Assembly: GCA_913030615.1 (NCBI GenBank)
Contig: CAJWCW010000004.1
Coordinates: forward strand, 1 to 39,413
Origin: an uncultured Gammaproteobacteria bacterium
GTDB lineage: Bacteria > Pseudomonadota > Gammaproteobacteria > Pseudomonadales > Azotimanducaceae
Length of the DNA stretch: 39,413 bases
Direction of reading: 5' to 3'
The translations under genes and the position numbers were made by a program. This document shows positions 1-8,952 of this stretch, one piece after another (positions within the stretch are counted from its first letter, which is position 1; each line of letters opens with the position of its first letter). Below the pieces are notes generated by a model, which saw only the letters and a list, made by a program, of their open reading frames with translations, searched no databases and was not told the DNA's origin.

Positions 1-126
1 ACTGGGAAAAGGTCTGGTAATTTACGCGCTGATGTGGCCAAACGTTGCTCGGCTACACGTTCATGCATAGGGTAGCTACGCGAGTCATTTTCCCGACGGG
101 TATGTGTTGCTGAAGGTACGAAATTG

Positions 127-1905
127 ATGAGGAATTCAGTGAAAATTTGGTTATTTGGCGTGGCGCTTGGTTGCGCAACTTATATGCACGCGATCGAGCG
201 CTACGCCTACTTTGGTGACTTGCACGTCCATACTCGATTTTCGATGGATGCGTTTGCGTTCGGAACGCGGGCGACGCCGGACGATGCATACCGGTTCGCG
301 CGCGGTGCGGAAATACGTCACCCCGAAGGTTATGCCGTCCAGCTCGATCAACCGCTGGATTTCTACGCTGTCACTGATCACGCCGAATACCTGGGGGGCT
401 TGACGACGTTGAGTAATCCAAACCACCCCCTCTATAGGACAGCAACCCAACTGGGCATTCTGGACGAGTCTACTGTAGTCGAACGAGGCAGAACCCACCC
501 GGATGCCAGTTCCTTTGTGGTAGAAAACATAACCCAACGCGAGGTACGGGATGCCTGGCGGCACGTAGTGGACGCAGCTCAGCGCCACTACGAGCCGGGA
601 GAATTTACGACGTTCATCGGTTACGAATACACGTCTTTTCGAGATGCCGGAAATCTCCATCGAAACGTCATATTCGGTTCGGATCAGGTGCCGATCGACA
701 TATTCGGGCGACTCGATTCTTTTAATCCAGAGGATTTATGGCGCTGGATGGACGAACAACGCGGGCAGGGTATGCGGTTGTTATCGATTCCGCACAATTC
801 GAACGGTTCCGACGGATGGATGTTCCAGGACGTCAAATGGGATGGATCACCTATCGACACGGAGTACGCGTCATTACGCATTCGTAACGAGCCACTTGTC
901 GAAGTCACCCAGGTTAAGGGGACATCGGAGACTCATCCGTTTTTGTCTCCGAATGACGAGTGGGCGGACTTCGAAATTTTTCCTTATCGGGTTGCTTCCT
1001 GGCTTAAGAGTCGACCTCGAGGTAGTTATGTCCGAGACGCATACCTGACTGGCCTTCAGGTGGAGCGAAGAACCGGCGTTAATCCTTATCGGTTTGGCGT
1101 GGTGGGGGCTTCCGATACACACAACGGGGGTTCGCGTTTTGACGAGAGGACGTACGCTGGCAAGGTCGGGATGCTTGACGCAGTTCCCGAACGGAGGGGG
1201 TCGGTTCCCGTTCGAGTAGAAGGTACGGTCCCTGCATACCGACAGGTCTACCGTACCCATTATGGGGCGTCGGGACTAACCGGCGTGTGGGCGGACGGGA
1301 ATACTCGTGAGGCCATTTTTACCGCGTTCACCCGGAAGGAAACGTTCGCGACAAGTGGCCCTAGAATTCGCATTCGCATGTTTGCAGGTCATGACTTTCC
1401 GAATGACCTAATTACACGCGCCGACTACGCGCGAGTTGCGTATGCCAGAGGCATCCCGCAGGGAGGTGTATTAAGGCGCCGACGAACAGCCCCCGAATTA
1501 TTGGTTGTCGCTGTTCGGGATCCAAACGCCGCCCCGCTGCAACGACTGCAAATTGTCAAAGGCTGGCTTGAAAACGGTTCAAAACGCGAACGCGTATATG
1601 ACGTTGCCTGCTCGGACGGTGACGAGGTCGACCTGGATACAAACCGATGTCCTGATAATGAGGCCGCCGTCGATATATCGACATGTGAAATCAGTCAGAA
1701 TTCAGGAGCAGCGCAGCTTTCAGCCATTTGGGAGGACCCAGATTACGATTACGCCCATCCAGCCTTTTATTATGCCCGAGTAGTTGAAAATCCGACCTGC
1801 CGTTGGTCGACATGGGATGCTATTCGGGCTGGCGTCGCGCCCCGCGCCGGGCATCCAACGACAATACAAGAACGGGCCTGGACGTCTCCGATCTGGATAC
1901 GCTGA
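127..1905 (+). CDS. Exported DUF3604 (PHP-like metal hydrolase) protein
   Basis: The protein belongs to the DUF3604 family, which resembles PHP-type metal-dependent phosphoesterases; its substrate is not known. The N-terminus has a short basic stretch and a hydrophobic run ending near MHA, which fits a Sec signal peptide, so it probably acts in the periplasm. Directly after it comes GDLHVHT, whose two histidines are probable metal ligands. Further candidate metal-site motifs are TDHAEYLG, IPHNSN and GASDTHNG. The C-terminus ends with a TSPIW motif shared with the second DUF3604 protein at 31482-33395. The ATG at 127 is preferred over the TTG three bases upstream, although GAAGG at 112-116 would also serve the TTG. 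The gene stands alone and converges on the GST gene 28 bases away. Family assignment is firm; function is unknown. Confidence 0.9.
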   Translation: MRNSVKIWLFGVALGCATYMHAIERYAYFGDLHVHTRFSMDAFAFGTRATPDDAYRFARGAEIRHPEGYAVQLDQPLDFYAVTDHAEYLGGLTTLSNPNHPLYRTATQLGILDESTVVERGRTHPDASSFVVENITQREVRDAWRHVVDAAQRHYEPGEFTTFIGYEYTSFRDAGNLHRNVIFGSDQVPIDIFGRLDSFNPEDLWRWMDEQRGQGMRLLSIPHNSNGSDGWMFQDVKWDGSPIDTEYASLRIRNEPLVEVTQVKGTSETHPFLSPNDEWADFEIFPYRVASWLKSRPRGSYVRDAYLTGLQVERRTGVNPYRFGVVGASDTHNGGSRFDERTYAGKVGMLDAVPERRGSVPVRVEGTVPAYRQVYRTHYGASGLTGVWADGNTREAIFTAFTRKETFATSGPRIRIRMFAGHDFPNDLITRADYARVAYARGIPQGGVLRRRRTAPELLVVAVRDPNAAPLQRLQIVKGWLENGSKRERVYDVACSDGDEVDLDTNRCPDNEAAVDISTCEISQNSGAAQLSAIWEDPDYDYAHPAFYYARVVENPTCRWSTWDAIRAGVAPRAGHPTTIQERAWTSPIWIR

Positions 1906-1933
1906 CGGTAGGTTTGCTACCCATACATTCCGT

Positions 1934-2569
1934 TCAGGCTTCGGCACTCGGGCGAGCAGAGACTTCGGCATGCCACCGTTGAACGTTAGAGCAATGCTCG
2001 GGAATCGGTACACGAGCAGCTCCAGCAGCGAAATCGATCGTACACAACGCCGTGATGTCGGCGATGCTGAATGTTTCGCCAGCGATGAATGCGGAGCCGT
2101 TGAGCGCTGTATCAAGCGAATCGTAAAAACGAAGCATCGCGTTCTTGCCGCGTTCTGCGAGGGCTGGAATCGCGTCGACCGAGCCGGCATTGCCGGCTAA
2201 TCCACGCGATGCGAAACCCGGGAAGGAATTTCTGAACGCGTCCGCAGCGGCGAGAAGACCATCAAATTCCATGTGTCTTTGTCGGGCTTCTATATGCGCT
2301 TTGCTGATGGCATCGCTGCCTAAGAGTGGTGGTTCTGGGTGCGTTTCCTCGATGTATCGACAGATCGCTACGGTTTCGTCGATAACGGTACCGTCGTCGA
2401 GAACAAGGGTCGGCAAAAGACCACGGGGATTGATTGAGAGGAACGATTCGTCGAGATTCGCTCCCTTGATGATGTCGACCTGAATGTTTTCGCAGTCAAC
2501 GCCTTTTTCTGCCATGAAGACGCGAACGCGCCGGGGGTTTGGTGCCATCGTGCTGTCGTAGAGTTTCAT
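1934..2569 (-). CDS. Glutathione S-transferase
   Basis: This 211-residue protein has the two-domain layout of cytosolic GSTs. The thioredoxin-like N-terminal domain begins MKLYDSTMAPNPRRVR and carries the cis-proline region NPRGLLPTLVLDDG followed by IDETVAICRYIEE, which binds the glutathione gamma-glutamyl group in the family. The C-terminal half is the all-helical domain that binds the second substrate. Members conjugate glutathione to electrophiles or reduce small molecules, and the sequence does not show which. It is divergent from the GH32 gene with about 130 bases between starts, and it converges on the DUF3604 gene. No strong ribosome site is seen before the ATG. Confidence 0.9.
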   Translation of the reverse strand: MKLYDSTMAPNPRRVRVFMAEKGVDCENIQVDIIKGANLDESFLSINPRGLLPTLVLDDGTVIDETVAICRYIEETHPEPPLLGSDAISKAHIEARQRHMEFDGLLAAADAFRNSFPGFASRGLAGNAGSVDAIPALAERGKNAMLRFYDSLDTALNGSAFIAGETFSIADITALCTIDFAAGAARVPIPEHCSNVQRWHAEVSARPSAEA

Positions 2570-2698
2570 TGGTTATTTTCGTCCGTTCCGAATGGGTGCA
2601 TTTCCTCATGGTCTGAATGCCAGTGCAAGACCATCGCAAACATCGCACGTTGGCTAATCGTTACAATCGCAAATCATTGAAAGTTCTCAAGGACGACT

Positions 2699-4021
2699 GT
2701 GTACGACGAAGTCCACCGGCCCCGATTCCATTTTTCCGCGCGTCAAAATTGGCATAACGATCCCAATGGCTTGATCTACCATGCGGGGCGTTGGCACCTT
2801 TTTTTTCAACACAACCCCGAAGAGACCGTCTGGGGGAACATGACGTGGGGACATGCGGTGAGCGACGACCTCGTGCATTGGGTTCAAATGGAGCACGCGC
2901 TGTATCCGGACGAGCACGGGACGATGTTTTCGGGATCGGCCGTCGTCGACCGGTTCGATACTTCGGGGTTGGGTGAAGACACCTTGCTCGCGTTCTACAC
3001 GGCGGCGGGTAATCACGTTGAGCCTCCAAAACCTTACACCCAATGTCTTGCGTACAGTACCGATAGTGGTGACACCTGGCTGAAGTTCGACGAAAACCCG
3101 ATTGTTCCCTGGATCGACGCACATAATCGAGATCCAAAGGTAGTCTGGCACGCACCGACTCGGTGCTGGATCATGGCGCTTTACCTGGCCGACGATCGGT
3201 TTTGTTTACTGCGATCTACCGACGCCAAACAGTGGGAGCGTATACAAAACGTCACCCTAGAACACGACAGCGAGTGTCCCGATTTTTTCCCACTGTTAGA
3301 CGAGACGGGGGTCGAACGCTGGATATTTTGGGGTGGGAGCGGGAACTATTTGATTGGCGATTTTGACGGCGCTTTGTTTTCGCCACGTTCGGAAATTCAA
3401 ACTTGTGAACATGGAAGCAATGGATACGCTGCCCAAACGTGGAGCAATGCGCCGAGCGGGAGACGCATTCAGATTTCTTGGATGTCTGGGGGGCGGTATC
3501 CAGAAATGCCGTTCAATCAACAAATGAGTTTTCCAGTGGAACTCTCGTTGCGAGGAAATAATGGCAGTTGGACGCTGTGCCGATGGCCGGTCGAAGAGAT
3601 TGAGTCCATCACAGAACCGCTGGACGTTCCCGTAACCGTCGGGTTCGACGGATCAAAGCCGTGGTCTATGCCCGTTTCAGGCGACCTGTTTGACATCGCT
3701 TTTGATGTCTTGGCCGATGACGGTTGCGAAGTAGTAATGAAGATTCGCGGCATACCCTTAACGTTCGATTTTGAACGACGCGTCGTCAACTTTCGAGACA
3801 GCGACGTTCCGATGGTTGGCGAGGGCCATTTGTCGGTACGTTTGCTCATTGACCGGACGTCGGTCGAACTGTTTTTAGGTGGTGGTCAGGTGAGTGCGAG
3901 TTTCTGTTATTTACCCGACGCGTACGTTGCTCCTTTGGTTTTCAACGTACGCGGTGGCACCGCCAAGCTAGATCGTGTTCGGGTCGAACGCGTTGCCGAT
4001 ATTTGGGAGTCTGTTCGCTAG
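2699..4021 (+). CDS. GH32 beta-fructosidase (sucrose/levan hydrolase type)
   Basis: This is a glycoside hydrolase family 32 enzyme of 440 residues, expected to release fructose from sucrose, fructo-oligosaccharides or levan. All three catalytic positions are intact: nucleophile Asp21 in NDPNG, transition-state stabiliser Asp145 in RDPK and acid/base Glu192 in ECPD. The five-bladed propeller is followed by the usual C-terminal beta-sandwich with the DRTSVELFLGGG stretch. There is no signal peptide, so it should act in the cytoplasm on imported sugar. The start is a GTG. No sugar transporter, fructokinase or regulator lies beside it. It differs clearly from the second GH32 protein at 20461-22263, which lacks the acid/base residue at the usual place. 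The exact substrate cannot be read from the sequence. Confidence 0.93.
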   Translation: MYDEVHRPRFHFSARQNWHNDPNGLIYHAGRWHLFFQHNPEETVWGNMTWGHAVSDDLVHWVQMEHALYPDEHGTMFSGSAVVDRFDTSGLGEDTLLAFYTAAGNHVEPPKPYTQCLAYSTDSGDTWLKFDENPIVPWIDAHNRDPKVVWHAPTRCWIMALYLADDRFCLLRSTDAKQWERIQNVTLEHDSECPDFFPLLDETGVERWIFWGGSGNYLIGDFDGALFSPRSEIQTCEHGSNGYAAQTWSNAPSGRRIQISWMSGGRYPEMPFNQQMSFPVELSLRGNNGSWTLCRWPVEEIESITEPLDVPVTVGFDGSKPWSMPVSGDLFDIAFDVLADDGCEVVMKIRGIPLTFDFERRVVNFRDSDVPMVGEGHLSVRLLIDRTSVELFLGGGQVSASFCYLPDAYVAPLVFNVRGGTAKLDRVRVERVADIWESVR

Positions 4022-4114
4022 CTATTTTTGTTCGGAAGCCTGTCGACCGGAGAGATCGCCGCTGGTTCGAGGGGATCTGTTCGAGCGCTGATTAATCCCA
4101 GTCGCGACGTGGCT

Positions 4115-5773
4115 CTATTCGAGCCTGAATCCCTCGTAGTCATTGGCTACTACCGCTTCGCACTTAGACCGGTAACGATGAATTCCGCCAACGTACGGCA
4201 TGAATACGCGTGGTTTTCCGAGAATGTTTGCTCCGAGGTACCAAGAATTGCAGGTCGGCGCCGTAAACATCGTGCCTTGTCCTACGTCGTTGACATGAGC
4301 AACCCATTCGTTTTCGGCGTCAAGCGTCGGTTCGATTGTATCGACCTGGTTATTTCCCAAATGCTCTAGGCAGTCCCGGATCCAGTCGACATGCTGCTCG
4401 ATGGCGACCAGCATATTGCTTAATACCGACGGACTCCCGGGGCCGGTGACGGTAAATAGGTTGGGGAACCCTTCCATTTGAAGTCCTAGGTATGCTCGCG
4501 GCCCGTCCTCCCATTTATCGATTAGGCGTCGGCCGTCTCGACCACGGATATCAATGCGCTTTAGCGCGCCCGTCATTGCATCGAAACCGGTCGCATAAAC
4601 GAGTATGTCGATGTCGAACGACTCATGATCGGTTTGGATACCGGTGGCGGTGATCCTATTTATGTCACCTTTACGTAGGTCAACCAGAGTTACGTTCTCC
4701 CGATTAAAAGCGGCGTAATAGTCCGAATCGAAAACCTGGCGTTTACAACCGATAGGGTAGCCATGCGGTTTTAGCGCCTCCGCGGTTTCGGGGTCGTCGA
4801 TAATCTCTCCGATTTTCTCTCGATAAAGATCACATGCGACTTCGTTGGCCGATAGATCAGTTAAAACATCCGCGTAGGTTCGTAGACCCGAGAAACCGGT
4901 TCTGGCCAGTTCGGCGTGGCGTTCCTCAGGGGTTAAATCCATTATTTTTTTTGGAACGGGTAGTTGTGCAACGGCCCGCGCCCCAAAACTGGATATCCCA
5001 ACGGGTGACTCGCGTTGCATCTTCCGAATGTCGGCGTAGTTGGCTTTGACTTCCTTTCGGTACTTCTCTGACAGCGGACGGTTAAAGGCCGGCAAGGTGT
5101 AAACGGGGGTTCGTTGAAAGACGACGAGCTGTGCGGCCGTTTCGGCGATCACGGGGATTGCCTGGACTCCGGACGATCCCGTCCCGATGATGCCCACTTT
5201 TTTGCCGATAAAGTCGACGCCTTCTTCGGGCCAGGTGCCGGTGTGATAAACCTGGCCCTGAAACTTGCTGTCGCCAGCAATCGGAGGTTTGTTGGGCATA
5301 GAGAGGCAGCCGGTTGCCATCACGCAATAGTGTGCGTCTAAGCGCTCGCCACCGTCTGTTTCCACCAACCACCGAGCGCTGTCGTCATCAAACTCCATCT
5401 TTGTGACCCGCGTATCGAACGTAATGTCTCGCCGGATGTCGTAGCGATCTGCGATGTGGTTGGCGTAGACGAGGATCTCTTCTTGTGACGCCATCACTTC
5501 GGACCAGTTCCACTCTTGTTCGAGCTCCTTATCGAACGAGAACGAGTATTCAATACTCGGAACGTCGCAGCGGGCTCCGGGATAGCGATTCCAATACCAA
5601 GTTCCGCCGACGTTGCCACCGGATTCGAAAGCCCTAATGGTTAGACCGAGTTCGCGGAGTCGATGAATCATGTACATCCCTGCGAAACCGGCTCCAACGA
5701 CGACAACGTCGACGCTCGGCGTTTGATCCTTGTTTGAACTTTTGTTTGAAGCTGTGCCGCTAGTGGAGGTCAT
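4115..5773 (-). CDS. Flavin monooxygenase, Baeyer-Villiger type
   Basis: A 552-residue FAD- and NADPH-dependent monooxygenase of the class that inserts oxygen next to a ketone (cyclohexanone and phenylacetone monooxygenase group). The FAD-binding GAGFAG motif lies near residue 27 and is followed by the characteristic GTWYWNRYPGARCD. The Baeyer-Villiger fingerprint FxGxxxHxxxWP is present as FQGQVYHTGTWP. A second Rossmann motif, GTGSSG, binds NADPH. Length is normal and all core motifs are intact. A low-complexity Ser/Thr/Asn leader of about 20 residues precedes the domain. It converges on the GH32 gene (93 bases apart) and has a 262-base gap upstream, so it is probably transcribed alone. Substrate is unknown; a hydroxylating role is possible. 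Confidence 0.92.
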   Translation of the reverse strand: MTSTSGTASNKSSNKDQTPSVDVVVVGAGFAGMYMIHRLRELGLTIRAFESGGNVGGTWYWNRYPGARCDVPSIEYSFSFDKELEQEWNWSEVMASQEEILVYANHIADRYDIRRDITFDTRVTKMEFDDDSARWLVETDGGERLDAHYCVMATGCLSMPNKPPIAGDSKFQGQVYHTGTWPEEGVDFIGKKVGIIGTGSSGVQAIPVIAETAAQLVVFQRTPVYTLPAFNRPLSEKYRKEVKANYADIRKMQRESPVGISSFGARAVAQLPVPKKIMDLTPEERHAELARTGFSGLRTYADVLTDLSANEVACDLYREKIGEIIDDPETAEALKPHGYPIGCKRQVFDSDYYAAFNRENVTLVDLRKGDINRITATGIQTDHESFDIDILVYATGFDAMTGALKRIDIRGRDGRRLIDKWEDGPRAYLGLQMEGFPNLFTVTGPGSPSVLSNMLVAIEQHVDWIRDCLEHLGNNQVDTIEPTLDAENEWVAHVNDVGQGTMFTAPTCNSWYLGANILGKPRVFMPYVGGIHRYRSKCEAVVANDYEGFRLE

Positions 5774-6035
5774 GCAGAGTTTACTTCTAGAAATACGAAT
5801 CCTTGAGTCTGCCTATTTCGGTGATGAGACTCAAAAGAATCAGCGCAAGGTATTTCGATCGCCCTACCGATGTGGCGTGTCGAAACGGTTGCTAGAACGA
5901 TTTTTTCCACCGGAATTCCTTGAAATTAAGACGACGGATACTTCATTGAGTCAAACAAGCGATCTTGGGGCTTTTGGCGCATGACGGCCGCGTTGACGTG
6001 GTGGCTTCGACGCGTGAACGAACCTTTTACTTCGG

Positions 6036-6893
6036 TTATTCGAGGATAAGCGAATCCCCCACGGCGATCGTCCCGGTCTCAACGACCGAGGCGTAGATGC
6101 CGAGATTGCCATTATTGGCCTGTACCAACGTTCTCATCACTCGCGGATCTTTGGGTAGATCATCAAAACCGTGTGTCGTCATGATGCATCGTGGACACGC
6201 CATCTCGAACTTCAATTTTGCAGTTCCGATCCGTCCGCTTTTCCCAGCCCATTCTTCCTCAGGGTAACCAGCGGTATCCGTCTCGAGCAGGATGTTCGGA
6301 CGAAATCGCCGGACGTCGAATTTTGATTGATCGGAGTGGTCCTCCAAACTTTGCAGTGACGCCTTCGAAATGAGGAGTAATGGAAACGCGTCGAAGTAAG
6401 TACCCGGTGGAGATTCGTATTCGAAAAGCTCCTTGGGAAATCCACGGAGGTCGGGCAGAGGTTCGTCCGGCGTTCTAGCAAATATCTCGCGAAGGTTTAG
6501 TTGCGCGTCGGCTTTTGGATCAGGCGCGGATCGGCGGTAATGGTCAAGCTGTTCCTTCGGAAGGATGGGCCAAAGGGTGACTTTGGTGCCGAGTGCTTGG
6601 CTTAGCCTTTCTTCAGCGTCCTCATCGCGGGTGGAAATGATCGATCCATCAGGGAGTTGAATTTGAGCGTGTGGAGAGATGTTTGACTCATCGGGTTCCT
6701 GTTCGAATTCTGCTGACATGCCCATTAACGAAGGGTGGCGTTTACCGCCCTTGATACTGGCGAGCTCTTCATCTTTTAGCGCCCAAGACCGATCGCCGGG
6801 AATGCCGTTAATCGAAAGCAGTGCGTTATCCAGCTGATGGCCTGCCATGCTCTTGACTGGGTAGCGAAATATATTTGCGATGGTCGTTCCCAT
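6036..6893 (-). CDS. MOSC domain protein
   Basis: A 285-residue protein with an N-terminal MOSC beta-barrel (IFRYPVKSM, then GIPGDRSWAL) and a C-terminal MOSC domain containing the conserved cysteine in the CPRCIMTTH segment. Proteins with this layout (YcbX and mARC relatives) bind molybdenum cofactor through that cysteine and reduce N-hydroxylated compounds, usually with an electron-transfer partner. Here there is no fused ferredoxin domain, and no partner is visible nearby. It lies 9 bases downstream of the small membrane protein gene, with AGGGAA before its ATG, so the two probably form an operon. Confidence 0.88.
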   Translation of the reverse strand: MGTTIANIFRYPVKSMAGHQLDNALLSINGIPGDRSWALKDEELASIKGGKRHPSLMGMSAEFEQEPDESNISPHAQIQLPDGSIISTRDEDAEERLSQALGTKVTLWPILPKEQLDHYRRSAPDPKADAQLNLREIFARTPDEPLPDLRGFPKELFEYESPPGTYFDAFPLLLISKASLQSLEDHSDQSKFDVRRFRPNILLETDTAGYPEEEWAGKSGRIGTAKLKFEMACPRCIMTTHGFDDLPKDPRVMRTLVQANNGNLGIYASVVETGTIAVGDSLILE

Positions 6894-6902
6894 GGAAATT
6901 CC

Positions 6903-7286
6903 CTATTTTTCGTCATTCGCGAGGTGTCGAGCGGCCACAACTAGGATGACCGTTAAAATGGCTTCGAATCCGATCATTTGAGCGGCAAAATCTGCATTCC
7001 CCATGACCGCCGACAACGTGCGAAAGATCCCGGCCGCTCCGATAAAGGCAGCGGGAATGTACAGCAGTTGACTCCGACCCCGAAATTGGCCCAAGGCCAT
7101 CAAACCGCTGTTCACCAAAAAAAAGCTTCCTAGATCACCGATTTGAGTGCTTGCGCCAATGCCTGACAACAGTGACATGCCGAGACCGGCTGCGGCCTCT
7201 TCAGGTTGGAACAGCCAGTTCACGCCTTGGTAAAAAAACAAAACCGTGGGAAGGGCAACAAGTATGCGGATCAAAACCGTTAACAT
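6903..7286 (-). CDS. Small four-helix membrane protein, DUF4345-like
   Basis: A 127-residue hydrophobic protein with four predicted membrane segments, at about residues 3-25, 48-66, 74-94 and 104-122. The arrangement, with a short polar loop after helix 1 and a GDLGSFFLVNSGLMALGQ stretch, resembles the DUF4345 family, whose function is unknown. It shares an operon with the MOSC gene downstream, and it is divergent from another small membrane protein gene starting at 7355. The ATG is preceded by AAAGG. Family assignment is tentative. Confidence 0.7.
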   Translation of the reverse strand: MLTVLIRILVALPTVLFFYQGVNWLFQPEEAAAGLGMSLLSGIGASTQIGDLGSFFLVNSGLMALGQFRGRSQLLYIPAAFIGAAGIFRTLSAVMGNADFAAQMIGFEAILTVILVVAARHLANDEK

Positions 7287-7315
7287 GCCAAACCTTTAGC
7301 GTTTCATACGTTAAC

Positions 7316-7329
7316 TCTGTAATAACAGA
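7316..7329. promoter_or_regulatory. Small palindrome in a divergent promoter gap
   Basis: TCTGT-AATA-ACAGA forms a perfect five-base inverted repeat in the 68-base gap between two divergent membrane-protein genes. It could be an operator controlling both. The arms are short and chance is not excluded. Confidence 0.25.
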
Positions 7330-7354
7330 TATTGTTGAGAAAAGAGAAGAGCCG

Positions 7355-7774
7355 ATGCAACTTATTGAACCTATCCGTCGTGATCTCTTGCGGCGTCCTT
7401 GGTGGATGACGGCCATGTACATCTTTTGCATTTACATGACGTTCGTCTACATGCCGTTCGATATTTTTTGGAAGCCAATGGCAAATGACGAAGAGGTTTG
7501 GTTTGGGATTACGTTTCATCAAGAGTGGGCTAAGGCGCTGGCGCCCCTTCATTGGTTTGTGTATGCCGCGATGGCATGGGGTTTTTTCAAGATGCGTCGC
7601 TGGATGTGGCCGTGGGCTTCGGTGTACGTGTTCCAGGTGAGTTTTTCGATGGTCGTATGGAATCTTGTTGACGAACGTGGTGGCGGATTGGTGGCAGGGT
7701 TGCCGGCAGGGATTATTTTTCTGGCCCCGGCGATTGGGCTTTGGCGAGCCCGTGATTTGTTTAGATCAGGATGA
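7355..7774 (+). CDS. Small four-helix membrane protein, unrecognised
   Basis: A 139-residue membrane protein with four hydrophobic segments, rich in tryptophan and methionine (for example RRPWWMTAMYIF and MRRWMWPWASVYVFQ). I do not recognise the family. The reading frame is open further upstream, but the ATG at 7355 follows a purine-rich site (GAGAAAAGAGAAGAG), and the upstream extension would run into the divergent gene, so I place the start here. It is divergent from the DUF4345-like gene and 134 bases upstream of the acetyltransferase gene. Confidence 0.75.
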   Translation: MQLIEPIRRDLLRRPWWMTAMYIFCIYMTFVYMPFDIFWKPMANDEEVWFGITFHQEWAKALAPLHWFVYAAMAWGFFKMRRWMWPWASVYVFQVSFSMVVWNLVDERGGGLVAGLPAGIIFLAPAIGLWRARDLFRSG

Positions 7775-7908
7775 CCGTCGTGCCAAGACGCTTGGGCGCC
7801 AACGGCCTAACTGACGTTAATGTGGGGCTTGTTACGGGCGGATTTCCATAAAATTATTTCGTTTAAAAACAATTATATACAAAGTATATCTAGTAATATA
7901 ATTAACAT

Positions 7909-8469
7909 ATGATCATGACGGCACAGAACAAAAATGTACCCGAACCTATGTCGCGTGAAGTTCAAACGCAACGCCTCAGATTACGCACGCCGAACGCAAA
8001 GGACGCTGGCGAACTGACAAGGTTGCTCGGTGATTGGGACGTGGCGAAGTGGCTTGCTCGGGTCCCGCACCCGTACCGACTGGCTGATGCAAACGAGTTC
8101 ATCAAAAACGTGAGGGCGAAGGCATCGTCTGATTGCGAAAGCAACTTCACCGTATATCTGAACGGCAAGGTGATCGGTGGCGCGGGCCTGACAGGAGAAA
8201 CCGTGGCTGTCTTAGAGCTAGGATATTGGATTGCCCGAGACCAGTGGGGATGTGGTTACGCGACGGAAGCTGCGGCGGGTTTGATCGGGTACGCTGAAAC
8301 CACGCTCGGATGTGCGCGATTGGAAGCGTCTTATCAGAAGAATAATCTCGCGTCGGGCCATGTTTTACGGAAACTCGGCTTTCGGCTCTGCGGCGAAAAA
8401 AGCATTTTCTCGCTCGCCCGTAATCGCGACGTAAGTAGCACCTGCGTTTTCCTGGACCTGAAGCACTAA
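7909..8469 (+). CDS. GNAT N-acetyltransferase (RimJ/RimL type)
   Basis: A 186-residue GNAT-fold acetyltransferase of the RimJ/RimL or Acetyltransf_3 type. It opens with QTQRLRLRTPNAKDAGEL, typical of the family's first strand. Further on is ELGYWIARDQWGCGYATEA, the acetyl-CoA-binding region, where the usual R/QxxGxG/A loop reads QWGCGYA. The C-terminal part has the NLASGHVLRKLGF helix-strand unit. Members acetylate protein N-termini, amino acids or drugs, and the target here cannot be told. The start is ATG 7909, with another in-frame ATG at 7915. The upstream 60 bases are very AT-rich and look like a promoter region. The DUF2141 gene follows 5 bases after the stop. Confidence 0.9.
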   Translation: MIMTAQNKNVPEPMSREVQTQRLRLRTPNAKDAGELTRLLGDWDVAKWLARVPHPYRLADANEFIKNVRAKASSDCESNFTVYLNGKVIGGAGLTGETVAVLELGYWIARDQWGCGYATEAAAGLIGYAETTLGCARLEASYQKNNLASGHVLRKLGFRLCGEKSIFSLARNRDVSSTCVFLDLKH

Positions 8470-8474
8470 CTGAC

Positions 8475-8930
8475 GTGACCTTTCGGTTCGACAAAGTTGT
8501 GCTCGTGTGCGGCATAAGCGTGGCCTTGTTCGGAACAGAAATCTTCGCTGGTGATTTAGTTCTCACCGTTACGAATATCCGGCAACCGGGCATGCTTTTT
8601 GTCACTCTCTATCAGGACGCTCGGACTTTCTCTGACGACATGGTGAATACCCGTACGCCGATCGAGAAGGTTGGTGTCCATTCCGTGACCCGCGAAAGTA
8701 CGACGGATCGAGTGGCGCGGCTTGTTATGACCGTTCCTGATGGAATCGTTGCGATCGCCGTTTTCCATGACACGAATGGAAATGGCGCGGTCGACGAAGG
8801 TTTTTTTGGTGTACCAAAGGAGCAATATGGTTTCGGCAACGATGCTCGCCCGTTATTCAGAGCGCCGTCTTATAGTGCTAGCAGCATAATGATTGAGGGC
8901 CGAACCACCCATTCGATTAAGTTAAGGTGA
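8475..8930 (+). CDS. Exported DUF2141 protein
   Basis: A 151-residue protein with an N-terminal hydrophobic segment (VVLVCGISVALFGTEIFAG) that reads as a Sec signal. It is followed by the DUF2141 domain: a beta-rich fold with TLYQDARTF and the conserved AVFHDTNGNGAVDEGFFG and PKEQYGFGND stretches. The aspartate and asparagine run looks able to bind calcium, but that is inference. The family is periplasmic and uncharacterised. The start is GTG five bases after the acetyltransferase stop, so the two are probably co-transcribed. It converges on the peptide-transporter operon. Confidence 0.88.
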   Translation: MTFRFDKVVLVCGISVALFGTEIFAGDLVLTVTNIRQPGMLFVTLYQDARTFSDDMVNTRTPIEKVGVHSVTRESTTDRVARLVMTVPDGIVAIAVFHDTNGNGAVDEGFFGVPKEQYGFGNDARPLFRAPSYSASSIMIEGRTTHSIKLR

Positions 8931-8952
8931 TAAGCAAAATTGCCTTATTCGG

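Noticed and set aside
1908..1922. GGTAG-GTTTG-CTACC hairpin between the convergent first two genes
   Set aside because: Only a five-base stem with no T-run, too weak to call a terminator.
7151..7354. Upstream extension of the small membrane protein at 7355
   Set aside because: It lies antisense to the DUF4345-like gene and lacks membrane character; a purine-rich ribosome site precedes ATG 7355.
8923..8947. TAAGG/CCTTA inverted repeat between convergent DUF2141 and ATPase genes
   Set aside because: Short arms, long loop and no T-run.
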